A program made the position numbers and the translations under genes. A DNA stretch of 18,448 nucleotides from Terana coerulea (taxonomy: Eukaryota; Basidiomycota; Agaricomycetes; Polyporales; Phanerochaetaceae). How positions within the stretch are numbered: the first letter of the stretch is position 1; each line of letters starts with the position of its first letter. Below, in pieces: positions 9,690 to 18,448 of the stretch. The notes under the pieces were generated by a model that was not told where the DNA came from, ran no database searches, and saw only the letters and a program-made list of their open reading frames with translations. Location of the stretch: assembly GCA_024811115.1 (NCBI GenBank), contig JAKOGH010000129.1, positions 1 through 18,448 of the forward strand. Reading direction: 5' to 3'.

Positions 9690-12676
9690 CGCTCCGATAC
9701 CTCGGTGTACCTTTGTTTTGGTTACTGTAAGCGCTAACGGACGCTCGGTCTTTCTCTAGACGCCATGTCTGCCATATTACTGGTCGGCTGGGGGTCTAGA
9801 GGCGGCGATGAGACAGGATCAACATCAAATGAATTGTAATACATAGGACACGTTGGTATGGTGCGCGTATTATTCTACAACGAGCTCGGCCCCTGGGCAC
9901 GTTCTCATACATGTCATCAAGACTTGACCCTTCGGGACGGAGGCCTGCAGGTGCCCCCTTCGGTCATGGTCGCATTCAGGGCGTCGCCTTCCGCTGCGAC
10001 GCCGCCCTGTGAACTAGAGCCTGAGGGGCCTCTGCCCCGCTCTTCTCTCCTTGCCTCTGGGCTCGTTTAGCGAGGGCGGTCCCTGCTATACTTGCCCTGA
10101 AGCTCGTATACCCTCCAAGCGAGTACGCCGGCGGGTGATCCTTGAGGAATGTAGGGTCCCTCGAGTGCTGATGGTATTTGCACTTCTTGGACACCGGTGC
10201 ATGGCTGGCATTGCAAGAAGCGCACCAACTATGAGACACCGGGCACGGGCCCGGCTGCCTCGAGACCTTGTTCTCGGCCCTGTACTTCATGCACTCGGGT
10301 GCTGACAGTACGTCTCGTGAAGCGCTGTTAGATGGGGCTTCGAACAAATCATGCACATGCCGTGCTTCGTAGTGCACGAGGAGGTGCCGTGGCCCCACCT
10401 GTAACACTTCGTGCAGAACAGCGTGACCGCCTTCTGCTGCTTGAGCTCCACCGGAGTAGGTGACGCCTCCAATCTGGACCTTCTTGACCTTGCGGCCCAA
10501 GAGCCACGTGGACCACAAAGATCCGTCCTCTCTGGCGTCATAGACAGCCGCCACGAATACACCCATGCCCCCTTTGTCGGGTGAACATGGCCTTGGGCGA
10601 CTGGTGCGCCTTCAAGAGAGCGTCCTTGAGCCACTCGTTCCCCACTCGGAGAGAGTTGACGATTTCCTGAGGGCTGTAATAATCCCTCGTACTCGTTGAG
10701 AAGAGGGACCGCGTTGACATGAAGTTCCGCGATTCCGACGAAATGCTTCAGTTCCGGCCAAGTTGCCTTAGCCAGGTCCTCCGCGTTCTGGGCACTGATG
10801 AACCACCACGCTCCCGTTGAGGTTCTCTAGCACAGCGTCTGCACAGCGCTGTTGGAGGGTGATGTCAACATGACTCCCCTCCTTAGAAGACGTTGGTGAC
10901 CCCATTGGCTTTCGCCTCTGGGGTTGCCGCCGTCATATCTTCGAAATGCTTCACGATCTCCTCATGGGACCGCTTCGCACCCTTGTACTCCGTGCCGAAT
11001 GACACGCGGACTATCCGATTCGCATTCGGCGGTGCATGCACCTGCGCTGACGCTTCGGAAGACGGTTCTTCGGGGCAGAAGCCTGCGCAGATGCAAGCTT
11101 CTTCCTGGGCGTGGGGCTCCTGCAGCGGCGACCCTAGGGTCGAGCACGCCCTCCGGTGAGTGTTGACTGCCGATTGGCAGCCAGGGTCGATTTCGATGGG
11201 CTTGAGGGAGGACCCTGCAGGTGCAAGGTGGGAGTTCAGCTCGCTCTATCGTCCTGCGCTACACGTGCGCTGAACGAGAACAGAGCCTGTAGTTTGTCGG
11301 CGACCGTGAACGAGATGTTCACGGCCTTGACGAGGGGATGGACCTCTCGAGGCCCTCCAACGTCATGTCGGCGGGTATCCCGAGAGGGTGCTGGTAGATG
11401 GGGCGCTCGCCGGGCCTCAGCCTCAGTGCGCGCCTTCTTCTTCTTAGAGCCCTCGCCTCCTTCCTGAGATGAAGCTGGGGCGGCTGTGTACGACGGCGTC
11501 GGCATTTTCCTCTTGCGAGGATCTTGCAACGGCGGCGTACCGGATGGGGGTGATGATGGACCGGCCGGGAAGGTGCATGCCCTCCGACATACGTCGGGCC
11601 AACCCTCCCACGAAGCCGGGTGGCAGTTGCGGCTGCCGACTGGCAGCCGCTGCCTGGAAATCCCCGAGGGACTTCTTCATAAAAGCGTGCGACCCAGCCA
11701 CGCTTTCCAGCGTCCTGGTCGCCACTCCTCTAGCTTCGCGAACCTCTGATCGAGGCCCGCGCACAACTCGTTGTACTGCCGCTTACTCTCCGCTGGCAGT
11801 CTCCTTCAAGTGCTCGTCGAGCTCTCTTGCTCCTTCAGCTGCTTCCGAAGGTAGAACAGCTCATCCTGGACGGTTTCGAGCTTATACTCTGCATAGTCCA
11901 CAGCCGAGGAATCTCGGAGGAACCTGTACGGAATGATCTTCTCGATAAGAGAAGGGTCCTTGGCGTGTGAGAAGGAGGTGGACGAAGTCCCCGTCTTCTC
12001 GTGACAGCTTCTTCATCACATCCCGGATGGGGAGTCCGAACTTCGACTGCGGATCACCGTTGATGATCCACCACTTCGCGTACTTCCCTGCTTTCCCAGC
12101 TCATCATGAGCCAGGACCATCAGGTCCGATACATCCTCCTTGATCCACTTAGCGGCCTCCTCGAGCGGGGTGTCATCCTCCACCTCCATCTCGTCCTCAT
12201 CGTCCTCCTCCGAGTCCTCCTGGATGGAGCTCAACTCATCGGGGTACGGTTGCCACTTGGATCCTCCTGCACGAACTCAAACGTGCTGGATTCCCTTGAT
12301 GTTGGTAATGGCACGCTCTGTGCCATTGTATTAGTTAGAACCCCTTTCTGAGATTCAAATTTATATGAAGCACTTACTTTCGGGTCCTGGGACCTCCAGC
12401 CAGCATCTCCTGCTCATTGGGGAACGTTGTGCGTTCCCGTGGAAGGTGGATGGAATTTCTTCCTCCACCTGACCTCCTCCAGCATCGCTGCCTGTTGGAG
12501 ATTGCCTTCCAAACCCTTCGTCCCCGGGCAAAAAGCCTGGGAGCGATGGGAGGAGACACATACTCGGTGTAGTTATCCGAGTATTGAGATAAGGAAGGGA
12601 CATCACCAGGTAGCCTTTTGGGCAGATCCGGGAGCCTTCCGACGAGCTCAGTGAAGTTCGACTGTTGAGACGACAT
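9690..12676 (-). pseudogene. LINE ORF1 (gag-like) remnant with zinc knuckles
   Basis: The likely ATG is at 12676 (MSSQQSNFTELVGRL) and coding-like sequence runs to about 9.7 kb, so the parent protein was long, roughly 950 aa. Seen in order on the minus strand are a Pro-rich N-terminus and an acidic block (EEDDEDEMEVEDD near 12200). A helical region with KWIKEDVSDLMVLAHDELGK and a charged coiled-coil-like segment near 11800 follow. A Lys-rich patch near 11450 (EGSKKKKAR), a segment near 10950-11050 with EYKGAKRSHEEIVKHFEDM, and zinc knuckles at 10415-10180 come last. Stops at 12374, 12016, 11444, 11236, 10287 and elsewhere break it. ORF1 proteins bind element RNA to form the particle that reaches the target. 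It is GC-richer than ORF2. Confidence 0.72.
10180..10415 (-). other. zinc-knuckle cluster of LINE ORF1
   Basis: The first knuckle is CTKCYRWGHGTSSC (C-x2-C-x4-H-x4-C), the classical gag form. A second Cys/His unit follows with CMICSKPH and a later Cys at about 10305. After a frameshift a third is seen, CASCNASHAPVSKKC (C-x2-C-x3-H-x6-C), at about 10224-10180. Multiple knuckles are usual in fungal LINE gag proteins and serve RNA binding. Confidence 0.75.
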
Positions 12677-13285
12677 TCTTGTTGATGACTTAGTGCGAGA
12701 CAGTAGCAGTAGCTGATTGCGCTGCCTCTCACCGCTCCTGAGGGGTAGGTACTTATACCTTCCCCTCCTTTCATGCCATAGCCCATGAGGCTCGGCCGAA
12801 TCTGGATCTTGCATAGCCGGCCCTCATCTGCCTGCTCTGCTGCTTCCATTTCATGACTTAGTCCGACCCAAGCGATCGGACTGATGCTAATAACAACGAT
12901 TTTATTGGTAAACTCCTCCATTGTGCTATACACATAGGCCTGGACCCTGTGCCTCGCCCCTCGGTCTGCATCCCTGCATACCGAGTGGGATCTGTCCGAG
13001 CGATCACAACCACGCTTTTTGGGCATGGTCGCGAAGCGCCCGATACTCGCCCTGTGCGCTGTCACCAGCGAAAACCCCCGCATTTCTGCTAGGGGGCCTA
13101 TTCGCTATTCCGTTGCAAACGGTGCCCTCTCAATACGAGGGCAGACTTATGCTAGTGGGGGCACCAGCGATGACGAACGTCTCTGGGCTGCCCACCAGCT
13201 ACATAGGGCGACTCAGAGCCATTCAGGCCCGAAGCCGCCCACCCGCTAGAGCGGGCAAGAGGCCTCGGGACCCTCCATTGACGGG
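12677..13285 (-). other. probable 5' leader of the LINE
   Basis: This stretch lies upstream of the ORF1 start on the element strand. It contains an open frame (13083-12361) without recognisable motif. An internal dyad, CCCGC..GCGGG, lies near 13241-13254. I place the element end near 13285 only because composition changes there; the true boundary is unknown. Confidence 0.35.
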
Positions 13286-13761
13286 AAACTGAGAAAAACC
13301 TGCAACAAAAGAGTGATCAGTAGACTACTTGGATAAAGAACGGACCTTCTAAAAAGATGAAAATGAGCACTGTAGAGGGTGAGTGGCTCGACAGCAAGCT
13401 CAGACAGCACGGGCGTCTAAGGCGATAGTGGTGGTGTGAAGTCAAGGAGGCGGGGCGGGTAGCAGAGTCGCAGGAGATCGCCGAGGACTTTGCTCTCTTC
13501 GGGAAGGGTGACCACCCGTGTGTCCAGAGGTATGTTGTCAAGCGGTGTTTGTAGTGAAGCTTCGCGTGTGTGTTAGATCTGTAGATTCAACACGAGCCGG
13601 TGAACAGGAAATCCGACATCATCACTCGACTGTATAGTAATATCGCAGTCGGCGCGGTTGAATGGATAGGTGTTGGATACTCGGGAAGCATCCATGAAGC
13701 AATCGGCGTGCCCCAGACCGCGGTGATGTGAAGTGGGTTAGTATGTAAAGCAGAACTGGAG
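13286..13761. other. gene-free stretch right of the LINE
   Basis: The open frames here are short, Ser/Pro-rich and lack family features. No RNA gene or motif was recognised. Confidence 0.4.
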
Positions 13762-13899
13762 TAGTCTCGTTCCCATCCGTGTCTATGACATTGGCCCTAC
13801 AGCGGCCTGCCGTGCGGAGATCGAAAAGTCGATGCACGGTAATGTCATAGAACGTCTGGTCACTTCCGATCATCCAGGGTGTAGATCGCTCGCACGTGA
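13762..13899 (+). repeat. left copy of an inverted ~135-bp repeat
   Basis: The copy begins TAGTCTCGTTCCCAT and ends GATCGCTCGCACGTGA. It matches the reverse complement of 14585-14718 over its whole length, at about 85% identity by eye. The long exact blocks include GGCCTGCCGTGCGGAGATCGA and TAGAACGTCTGGT. It has a few small indels, the largest being 4 nt. The copies are 685 bp apart and could fold into a long stem if transcribed together. Confidence 0.85.
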
Positions 13900-14584
13900 T
13901 CGCGCGCAAGCACTTTCGGTCTCTGCTCTCGAGTCTCGAGTCCTCCTGCACAGCGCATCTATACTCATAATTTCCTTTGAAAAATGTGTATTATATTGTA
14001 AAGTCACAGGCATTTGAATAGTTAAGGCCTAAGTTATGTCAAACAGCTTGGATTGTCCCAGAAGCAGTAGTATAAGCCATACTAGCACGCATACAGTCTC
14101 GGAATGAGCACTGACAGTTGTGAGATATTCTTGTGGGCCAAATGAGCAATGGGTGCAGGTAACTTGATGCTGGGAGAGGGAGGGAACAATGCAGGCGAGC
14201 TCGCTGAAGAGGCCAAATATACCATGTCTGAGAAGAACAGTAGCATTCATAGCCTCGTCATTGTAACACATACCACTGGCACACGCATACCCACAGCGGT
14301 ATATCCAGGCAGTCTCCTTACTCCTTAATGCTCACGTCCTCACGTCCTCGACACCTCTCAAAACCGACCCACAGTAACCCCGTTCGCGGAGGGTATTTCC
14401 GGCACTGCTGCCTGCATTTGGTGACGCTATAGACCATGTTGGCAGCGGGAAAGCAGGAACGAATATGATAAGGTAAAGGCCAGAGAGAAATGCGAAGAGA
14501 GAGAGCACCGAAAGAAAGACGGAAAGAGCGAGCAAGGATGGAGGCGAGGAAGGTCGTCGACGTCCAACGCAAGCCCGAGAGGCG
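13900..14584. other. spacer between the two repeat arms
   Basis: No gene was recognised. A purine-rich block (plus strand, about 14480-14560) reads as a pyrimidine-rich tract on the minus strand just upstream of a small ATG frame at 14434 (about 39 codons, no known motif). This arrangement resembles a fungal core promoter but has no further support. A short tandem of CTCACGTC occurs near 14331-14345. Confidence 0.35.
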
Positions 14585-14718
14585 TCACGTGCGAGCGATC
14601 TACACCTGGATGATCGGAAGTCACCAGACGTTCTAACGCATCACCGTGCATCGATTATTCGATCTCCGCACGGCAGGCCCCGCCTTGATGCCTTAGACAC
14701 GGAATGGGAACGAGACTA
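14585..14718 (-). repeat. right copy of the inverted ~135-bp repeat, abutting a BTB stop codon
   Basis: This is the reverse-complement partner of 13762-13899. Similarity starts with TAGTCTCG on the minus strand. Those first three bases are the in-frame TAG that ends the BTB gene at 14716-14718. Coding sequence just upstream shows no comparable match to the left copy, so the repeat edge and the end of the reading frame coincide. The arm forms the start of that gene's 3' untranslated region. Confidence 0.85.
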
Positions 14719-15381
14719 GGACTGGAGAAGGAAGCGAGCTTTTTCATCGAGGTATTGGAGGAGCCTATAATAAGCACCAGCGGGAATACGTGCCATCGCT
14801 GGTACGTAGCTTGCCCCATAGCACGTCTCCAGAAAGTCTTCCGCGGTATTATTCCAGGCTTCTCGTGTCGACTTCCACATCGCAGCCGCCATAGCCGCCT
14901 CCTCCTCCCACTCAAGTCGACAGCTCACCGCGTATGCGTGGAGTGGCGCTGCCTTCATCATGTCCCGGAATAGCTTGCGCATGACGATGATAGCTTGATT
15001 CAGCTCGTATTTGATCGCCGCCTCGATTACGTCGCCCAAGATCGCAAAATCGCTGATGTCTGGATCCGGGATAGGGTAGCAATAGCGTAGTAAGAAGTCG
15101 ACTATGAGGCTGCTTTCTGAGATAGGAACAACCGGTACGGAGTCAGCGGGAGTCGACTCTGCGCTTTGCAGCTGTTTGAGCGAAAACATCGTCTTGAAGA
15201 ACGGCGAGGCGAGCGCAAGGACGACCTTGTAAACGTAAAACGAGACAGAGTCAGATGTGCGTAGGATGATATCCCCATTCCCTTCATCGAAAGGCTCAGC
15301 CGCAATCGTCAGAGGCTTTGCGGAGATATCTTCTCCGGCCTCGAGACCAGCTCCTGCTGTATCGCGACTGTCGAGACTCAT
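14716..15381 (-). CDS. BTB/POZ domain protein, short form, 221 aa
   Basis: Residues 30-44 (PFDEGNGDIILRTSD) are the entry strand of the BTB fold in the form common in mushroom fungi. FYVYKVVLALASPFFKTMF (48-66) is the core helix-strand that in BTB proteins carries the dimer interface. FLLRYCYPIPDP (96-107) and a helical C-terminal half follow, ending in AYYRLLQYLDEKARFLLQS. BTB proteins pair with themselves or act as adaptors, for example for Cullin-3, but no partner domain is visible. I chose the ATG at 15381 because the in-frame ATG at 15441 adds only an Arg-rich leader. Many fungal relatives continue past this point, and the stop codon belongs to the adjacent repeat, so the C-terminus may be shortened. 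No intron is needed. Confidence 0.78.
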   Translation of the reverse strand: MSLDSRDTAGAGLEAGEDISAKPLTIAAEPFDEGNGDIILRTSDSVSFYVYKVVLALASPFFKTMFSLKQLQSAESTPADSVPVVPISESSLIVDFLLRYCYPIPDPDISDFAILGDVIEAAIKYELNQAIIVMRKLFRDMMKAAPLHAYAVSCRLEWEEEAAMAAAMWKSTREAWNNTAEDFLETCYGASYVPAMARIPAGAYYRLLQYLDEKARFLLQS

Positions 15382-15698
15382 GGTTGTTGGGAGGCAAGAG
15401 GAGTATGGGCGCCTCACGATCGAGCGCCACAAAGCTAGCACGTGGTCATATCTAGCTCAGTGTCAGCCTAAGCCATTTTCCTGCTCTTCGCAGAAACAGT
15501 TAAAGTCCGTCACAGCGATCGGCCAACGCATCAGTAATCCACAACATGATTTAACCTGCATGGCATCTCAGAGATTCACCAATATGCGTGTATCGAAGCA
15601 CACAACGAGCATACAATTCCAGGAGTTGGGGGTATTCACAAAGTTCTACCGAGAGTCTACAATACTTCTATGCCTACTTACCTTTCACACATGGAGCC
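15382..15698. other. interval between the MFS stop and the BTB start
   Basis: About 317 bp lie between two minus-strand genes and should hold the MFS 3' end and the BTB promoter. No clear TATA box or other motif was seen. Confidence 0.4.
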
Positions 15699-17910
15699 CT
15701 ACAACGACGCTTTGCCCCTGGGCTCATAGGGGAGAAGTACCGCGAGGGCACCTGCGGCGAAGATGAGTGCTCCGGACACGTACACCGGGACCGCGGTCGC
15801 GAGGTTGGCGTACAGCGCAATCACCGGTGCCTACAACGAATCGCAGCGCTCAACATCAAATATTTCAATAAATAGGTGAAAAACGTACAAGGATTCCAAA
15901 GACACGAGTTGCGGTGGCGGTCAAGCCATTGCCGGTGCCACGGTCTTTAGCGGGGAACAGCTCCGGAGAAATAGCGTACAGAACACCGTACATGATCTGT
16001 AGTACCTTCAGCAGCTATCCACGGGCTATCAAACAAAGCTGTACTCACGTTACTGTGGAATGCATACCTATAACATTACAACGCAGAAGTCAGCGTCCTT
16101 GGTCTTCAGCCGAAAATTGACTGGACGCACCCGCAGTTCCAGCCCAGAAGCGCATTCGAGTTCCGGGCTGTCGTCGTCGCGAACAAAAAGGCACCAGTGA
16201 GCCCTTTATTTCGCGAGAGGTCGTTGAGTAATGTCAGCGCGTGCAGTAGAATCTGTCACTTGCCGGCGGAGATTGCGAGCGTGCCGCGCCGGCCGATGAA
16301 CGGCTGCTCAACGGCCCAGCCCGCGAGGAATGCGCCTGGGATACCGAGTACACTCAGAATCGCTTGCTGAAGGAGAGATCAGCACCATTAGGAGAGAGCA
16401 GGACGGCGAGACGTACGTTACGGTAAGTGGTGTAGTACGAGCTGTCACCAAACTGGGCACCGCGACTTGCCAAAAGGAAGGGAAGGAAATTGTTGTACAA
16501 GGTGGAGGCGAGGCCAATGATACCTGCTAACATTCAGCGACGAGTTGTAAAACTGACGTGAAGCAAGCTTACCCCATATCGCAATCAACAGACTGGTCGA
16601 CCAAGCAAGCTTCTTTGTTACGAACAACGCCTTGATATGGTCTAGAGTATAATGAGAGCTGCTGCTCAGCACTTTCACCTTCGATCTTGAAGCATCGATG
16701 TTGGCCTTCGCGCGTGCGGCCTCACCAGCCTGGACAAGTTGATCCAGCGTAAGGCTGCAAGACCGGCCATTGTATGCCGCAAGGCGTTGGACCACGGCCA
16801 CGGCCGCTTCGTCCTGGCCGCGGCCTACGAGGAAGCGAGGGGACTCCTCCAAGGAAAAGATGAAGAAACGGAGAGCCCACATGATCAGAGTGAAGGCACC
16901 GAGGGTGAAAAGTAGATAACGCCAGCCCATGTTCTCAGACCGTGTGCACGTTCCCGGGGCAGCAGTCGGTGAGCAAGAGAAGTTTGCAATCAATGGCCAT
17001 GCAATCTGCAGGAGTAATGAGAACTACTACATCGTGCGTAGATGAGGTTAGACACACCAAGTTCACAAAGAGTTGGCCGAGGGACCACCAGATGGAGAGG
17101 ACAGTAAGCAGGTATTGGTGCGATCCGGGGACGAAGTCTAAGATGAGCATTAGCCAGGATGCTTGGAGTGGTTTAGCGTGCGAGAGCCTCACCGAGGAAG
17201 ACGGCAGAGTCTACCGGCAAGTTTCCCCCGACGCCTACTCCAAGAACGGCCAAGAGAGAAGCGAGAGTAACAAAGTCACCGGATCCGCCTGCAGCGAGAC
17301 CAAATATTCCGGCAATAAGCAGCGTGAGGTTAAACGACCATCTTCGCCCCCATATGTCGCAACCGATGCCCCAGAAGACTGCGCCGACGAAGAGCCCGAT
17401 GTTCATGGCAAGCGAGAGGAAGGGGCCGTTAAATCGGAATTCGTTGATTACAGGAGCGAGGATAAGGCCTCCGATAAGCTGTTGTGGTACGCTTAGCAAG
17501 CGACTTAGTCGTTCGTGTCGGTGTGCTTACGGGCCATACACTGTCCCTAAATATCCCAAAGATGTTATGAGCTCAAGTGAAGAATAAGAGATTGAGTGAC
17601 ACGTACGCAAACCATCCAAACCCGGCGACGATGAATAGATACCACTGCAGTCATCCGAGAACTTTAGTACAGACCACTTCCTACCACAAACGACAGCACG
17701 TACCTGATACTTCCCCATTCCTATCTCCTGTATGGCATCGTTCAATACATGGGCTTTCGCTTGGTAGATTGGATCTATTGTGCCGTCCTCGTAGATGTCA
17801 CTGCTCGCTTTCTGGACGGAGACATCGGCGTATGAAGGTGGAATTTCTCGTTCTTTCACAGCGTCGTCAAGGTAAGACTTGCGAGTAGTCGTTTTCATAT
17901 CGTCGGACAT
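15699..17910 (-). CDS. major facilitator superfamily transporter (SV2-like fungal type), 12 exons, 533 aa
   Basis: The exons (minus strand) are 17910-17704, 17644-17607, 17546-17531, 17478-17193, 17137-17058, 17005-16573, 16523-16417, 16366-16264, 16203-16131, 16067-16049, 15996-15889 and 15830-15699. Together they give 1,602 nt in one frame ending TAG. The introns are 49-63 nt; ten are GT-AG and the one at 16204-16263 is GC-AG. After a ~69-residue cytosolic N-terminus comes QWYLFIVAGFGWFADSVWP (TM1). The MFS motif GIGCDIWGRR (124-133) lies after TM2, EESPRFLVGRG (262-272) before the central loop, and the second-half GRR is at 414-416. AISPELFPAKDRGTGNG, TM11-12 and a short tail (LLPYEPRGK) follow. 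Length is normal for the family. It should be a proton- or solute-coupled plasma-membrane carrier; the substrate cannot be read from sequence. The gene looks intact. Confidence 0.9.
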
Positions 17911-18334
17911 GGTCGTGGCGAGGGAGAAAGGGTATCGGAGGAGACGGAGGTGCGCGTCCGGATTTATGGGAGTGAGAGGGCGGAGTCAAGCCTGCGAATT
18001 CGACGTCTGGAATCCGGTTATACTCCGGTCTTCCATTGCTCTTCCATATCGTTCTCCAGCGGGCTCCGTCTATTCCACAAATCCCGGACATACACCATGG
18101 CACATGCCTGAAATCAGTTCAGCGCGGTGCTCTGCGGGCAGAGAGCGGACCTGGGCATGCCCAGAGGAGGAATGAGTGGCACAGTCGCCCGGCACGCGTG
18201 GGATCGCTCCGACATTCATCGTAGACCTGTTTTGAACAACTGTCACGATACCAGACCTGGTGAGCAACTCTGCATACCGGCACTTCATATCAGCGCTCAT
18301 ATGCGCTGACTAGTGGAACAGAACATATGCAAGC
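17911..18334. promoter_or_regulatory. divergent promoter interval between MFS and second BTB gene
   Basis: These 424 bp separate the start codons of two divergently transcribed genes and must hold both promoters. The only distinct motif seen is the dyad at 18290-18309, listed separately. No TATA box is convincing. Confidence 0.45.
18290..18309. promoter_or_regulatory. dyad symmetry upstream of the second BTB gene
   Basis: TCAGCGC and GCGCTGA form 7-bp inverted arms around TCATAT, 25 nt before the ATG at 18335. It could bind a dimeric regulator or form a small hairpin in the leader. This is a chance-level size and is recorded as a candidate only. Confidence 0.25.
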
Positions 18335-18448
18335 ATGGTCGAACCTGGCGATGAATTGAAGCTGCAGACTGCACAAGCTCCATTCGACGGCTCGAAGCCC
18401 TCGGTGGACGTTATCTTGCGTACTGCCGACAAAGTGGAATTCCACGCT
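18335..18448 (+). CDS. BTB/POZ domain protein, N-terminal 38 codons (cut by window end)
   Basis: The frame from this ATG is open to the window edge and encodes APFDGSKPSVDVILRTADK, then VEFHA. This is the same strand-and-turn that opens the BTB domain of the gene at 14716-15381 (PFDEGNGDIILRTSD, then VSFYV), at nearly the same distance from the start. It is thus a second BTB gene, in the opposite orientation, on the other side of the MFS gene. The remainder of the domain and any C-terminal partner lie outside. Start choice is supported by the match in spacing; no other nearby ATG is in frame. Confidence 0.75.
   Translation, partial: MVEPGDELKLQTAQAPFDGSKPSVDVILRTADKVEFHA

Larger units (their letters stand above)
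4504..13285 (-). mobile_element. decayed non-LTR retrotransposon (LINE) with RNase H, probably Tad1/I-like
   Basis: One minus-strand element of about 8.8 kb has the order 5' leader, gag-like ORF1 with zinc knuckles, then ORF2 with endonuclease, reverse transcriptase, RNase H and a Cys/His finger. That order is diagnostic of RNase H-bearing LINEs, and fungal members are usually of the Tad1 or related I-like clades (inferred from domain order and the FVDDG site). Many frameshifts and stops show it is inactive. The left end is placed at the last coding-like codon; an ACAACAAC tail-like motif (minus strand, about 4510) may be the original 3' end. The right end is soft, somewhere between 12.7 and 13.3 kb. 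No target-site duplication or poly(A) tail was found. Confidence 0.85.

Noticed and set aside
5239..9730. Plus-strand open frames across the LINE (for example 5239-5661, 8264-8629, 9349-9630)
   Set aside because: They are antisense shadows of the retrotransposon domains, which are clearly on the minus strand.
12361..13083. 240-codon minus-strand open frame as an independent gene
   Set aside because: It overlaps the start of LINE ORF1 in another frame, has no motif, and its middle reads like untranslated leader. Treated as LINE sequence.
4504..13285. Target-site duplication and poly(A) tail of the LINE
   Set aside because: I compared sequence near 4490-4520 with 12.7-13.3 kb and found no convincing direct repeat or A-run on the element strand, so the exact ends are left open.
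14434..14572. Small minus-strand ORF (about 39 codons from 14434) behind a pyrimidine-rich tract
   Set aside because: The tract resembles a fungal promoter, but the peptide is short, Cys/Arg-rich and without family features. Noted under the spacer only.
15382..15441. Upstream in-frame ATG at 15441 as the BTB start
   Set aside because: The added 20 residues are Arg/Trp/Ser-rich and unlike the short polar leader of the second BTB gene, so 15381 is the more likely start.
1..18448. tRNA, rRNA, CRISPR or LTR structures
   Set aside because: I looked for B-box-like GGTTCGA patterns, regular spaced repeats and long terminal direct repeats and saw none. The GGTTCG occurrences near 1069 and 3242 lack the rest of a tRNA.

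Overview
The window reads as nuclear DNA of a filamentous basidiomycete. I infer Agaricomycetes, possibly Polyporales. The reasons are genes cut by many very short introns (49-63 nt in the best gene), C/G-rich third codon positions, a fungal MFS carrier with the SV2-like layout, BTB/POZ genes of the type expanded in mushrooms, and a non-LTR retrotransposon with an RNase H domain. No prokaryotic or viral feature was seen. All exon structures were spliced by eye from consensus sites and reading phase.

Layout. 1-60 may be the last coding stretch of a gene entering from the left; 61-1240 holds nothing convincing. 1342-1996 (+) is a three-exon NTF2-like protein of 181 aa with a TATA box about 100 nt upstream. 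2672-3252 (-) and 3557-4332 (+) are two small unrecognised genes in head-to-head orientation, sharing a ~300-bp promoter interval. Both combine a charged helical N-terminal half with a basic tail. The end of the second overlaps a strongly hydrophobic antisense reading frame.

About 4504 to 13.3 kb (-) is one large, decayed LINE covering nearly half the window. From its 5' end (right) it has a GC-rich gag-like ORF1 with zinc knuckles. ORF2 follows, with AP-like endonuclease, reverse transcriptase (FVDDG active site), RNase H, a C-terminal Cys/His finger and a further coding-like extension of about 245 codons. Frameshifts and stops break both ORFs, so it cannot move on its own.

Right of the LINE is gene-poor DNA carrying two inverted copies of a ~135-bp repeat. 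One copy begins exactly at the stop codon of a short BTB gene (14716-15381, -). Next is an intact 12-exon MFS transporter of 533 aa (15699-17910, -) with two micro-exons and one GC-AG intron. The window closes with the first 38 codons of a second BTB gene (18335 onward, +), transcribed divergently from the transporter.

How the genes relate: no pathway is evident. The clearest arrangement is the BTB-MFS-BTB block. The most interesting unexplained items are the head-to-head pair with its antisense membrane-like ORF, the LINE ORF2 extension, and the repeat that supplies a BTB stop codon.
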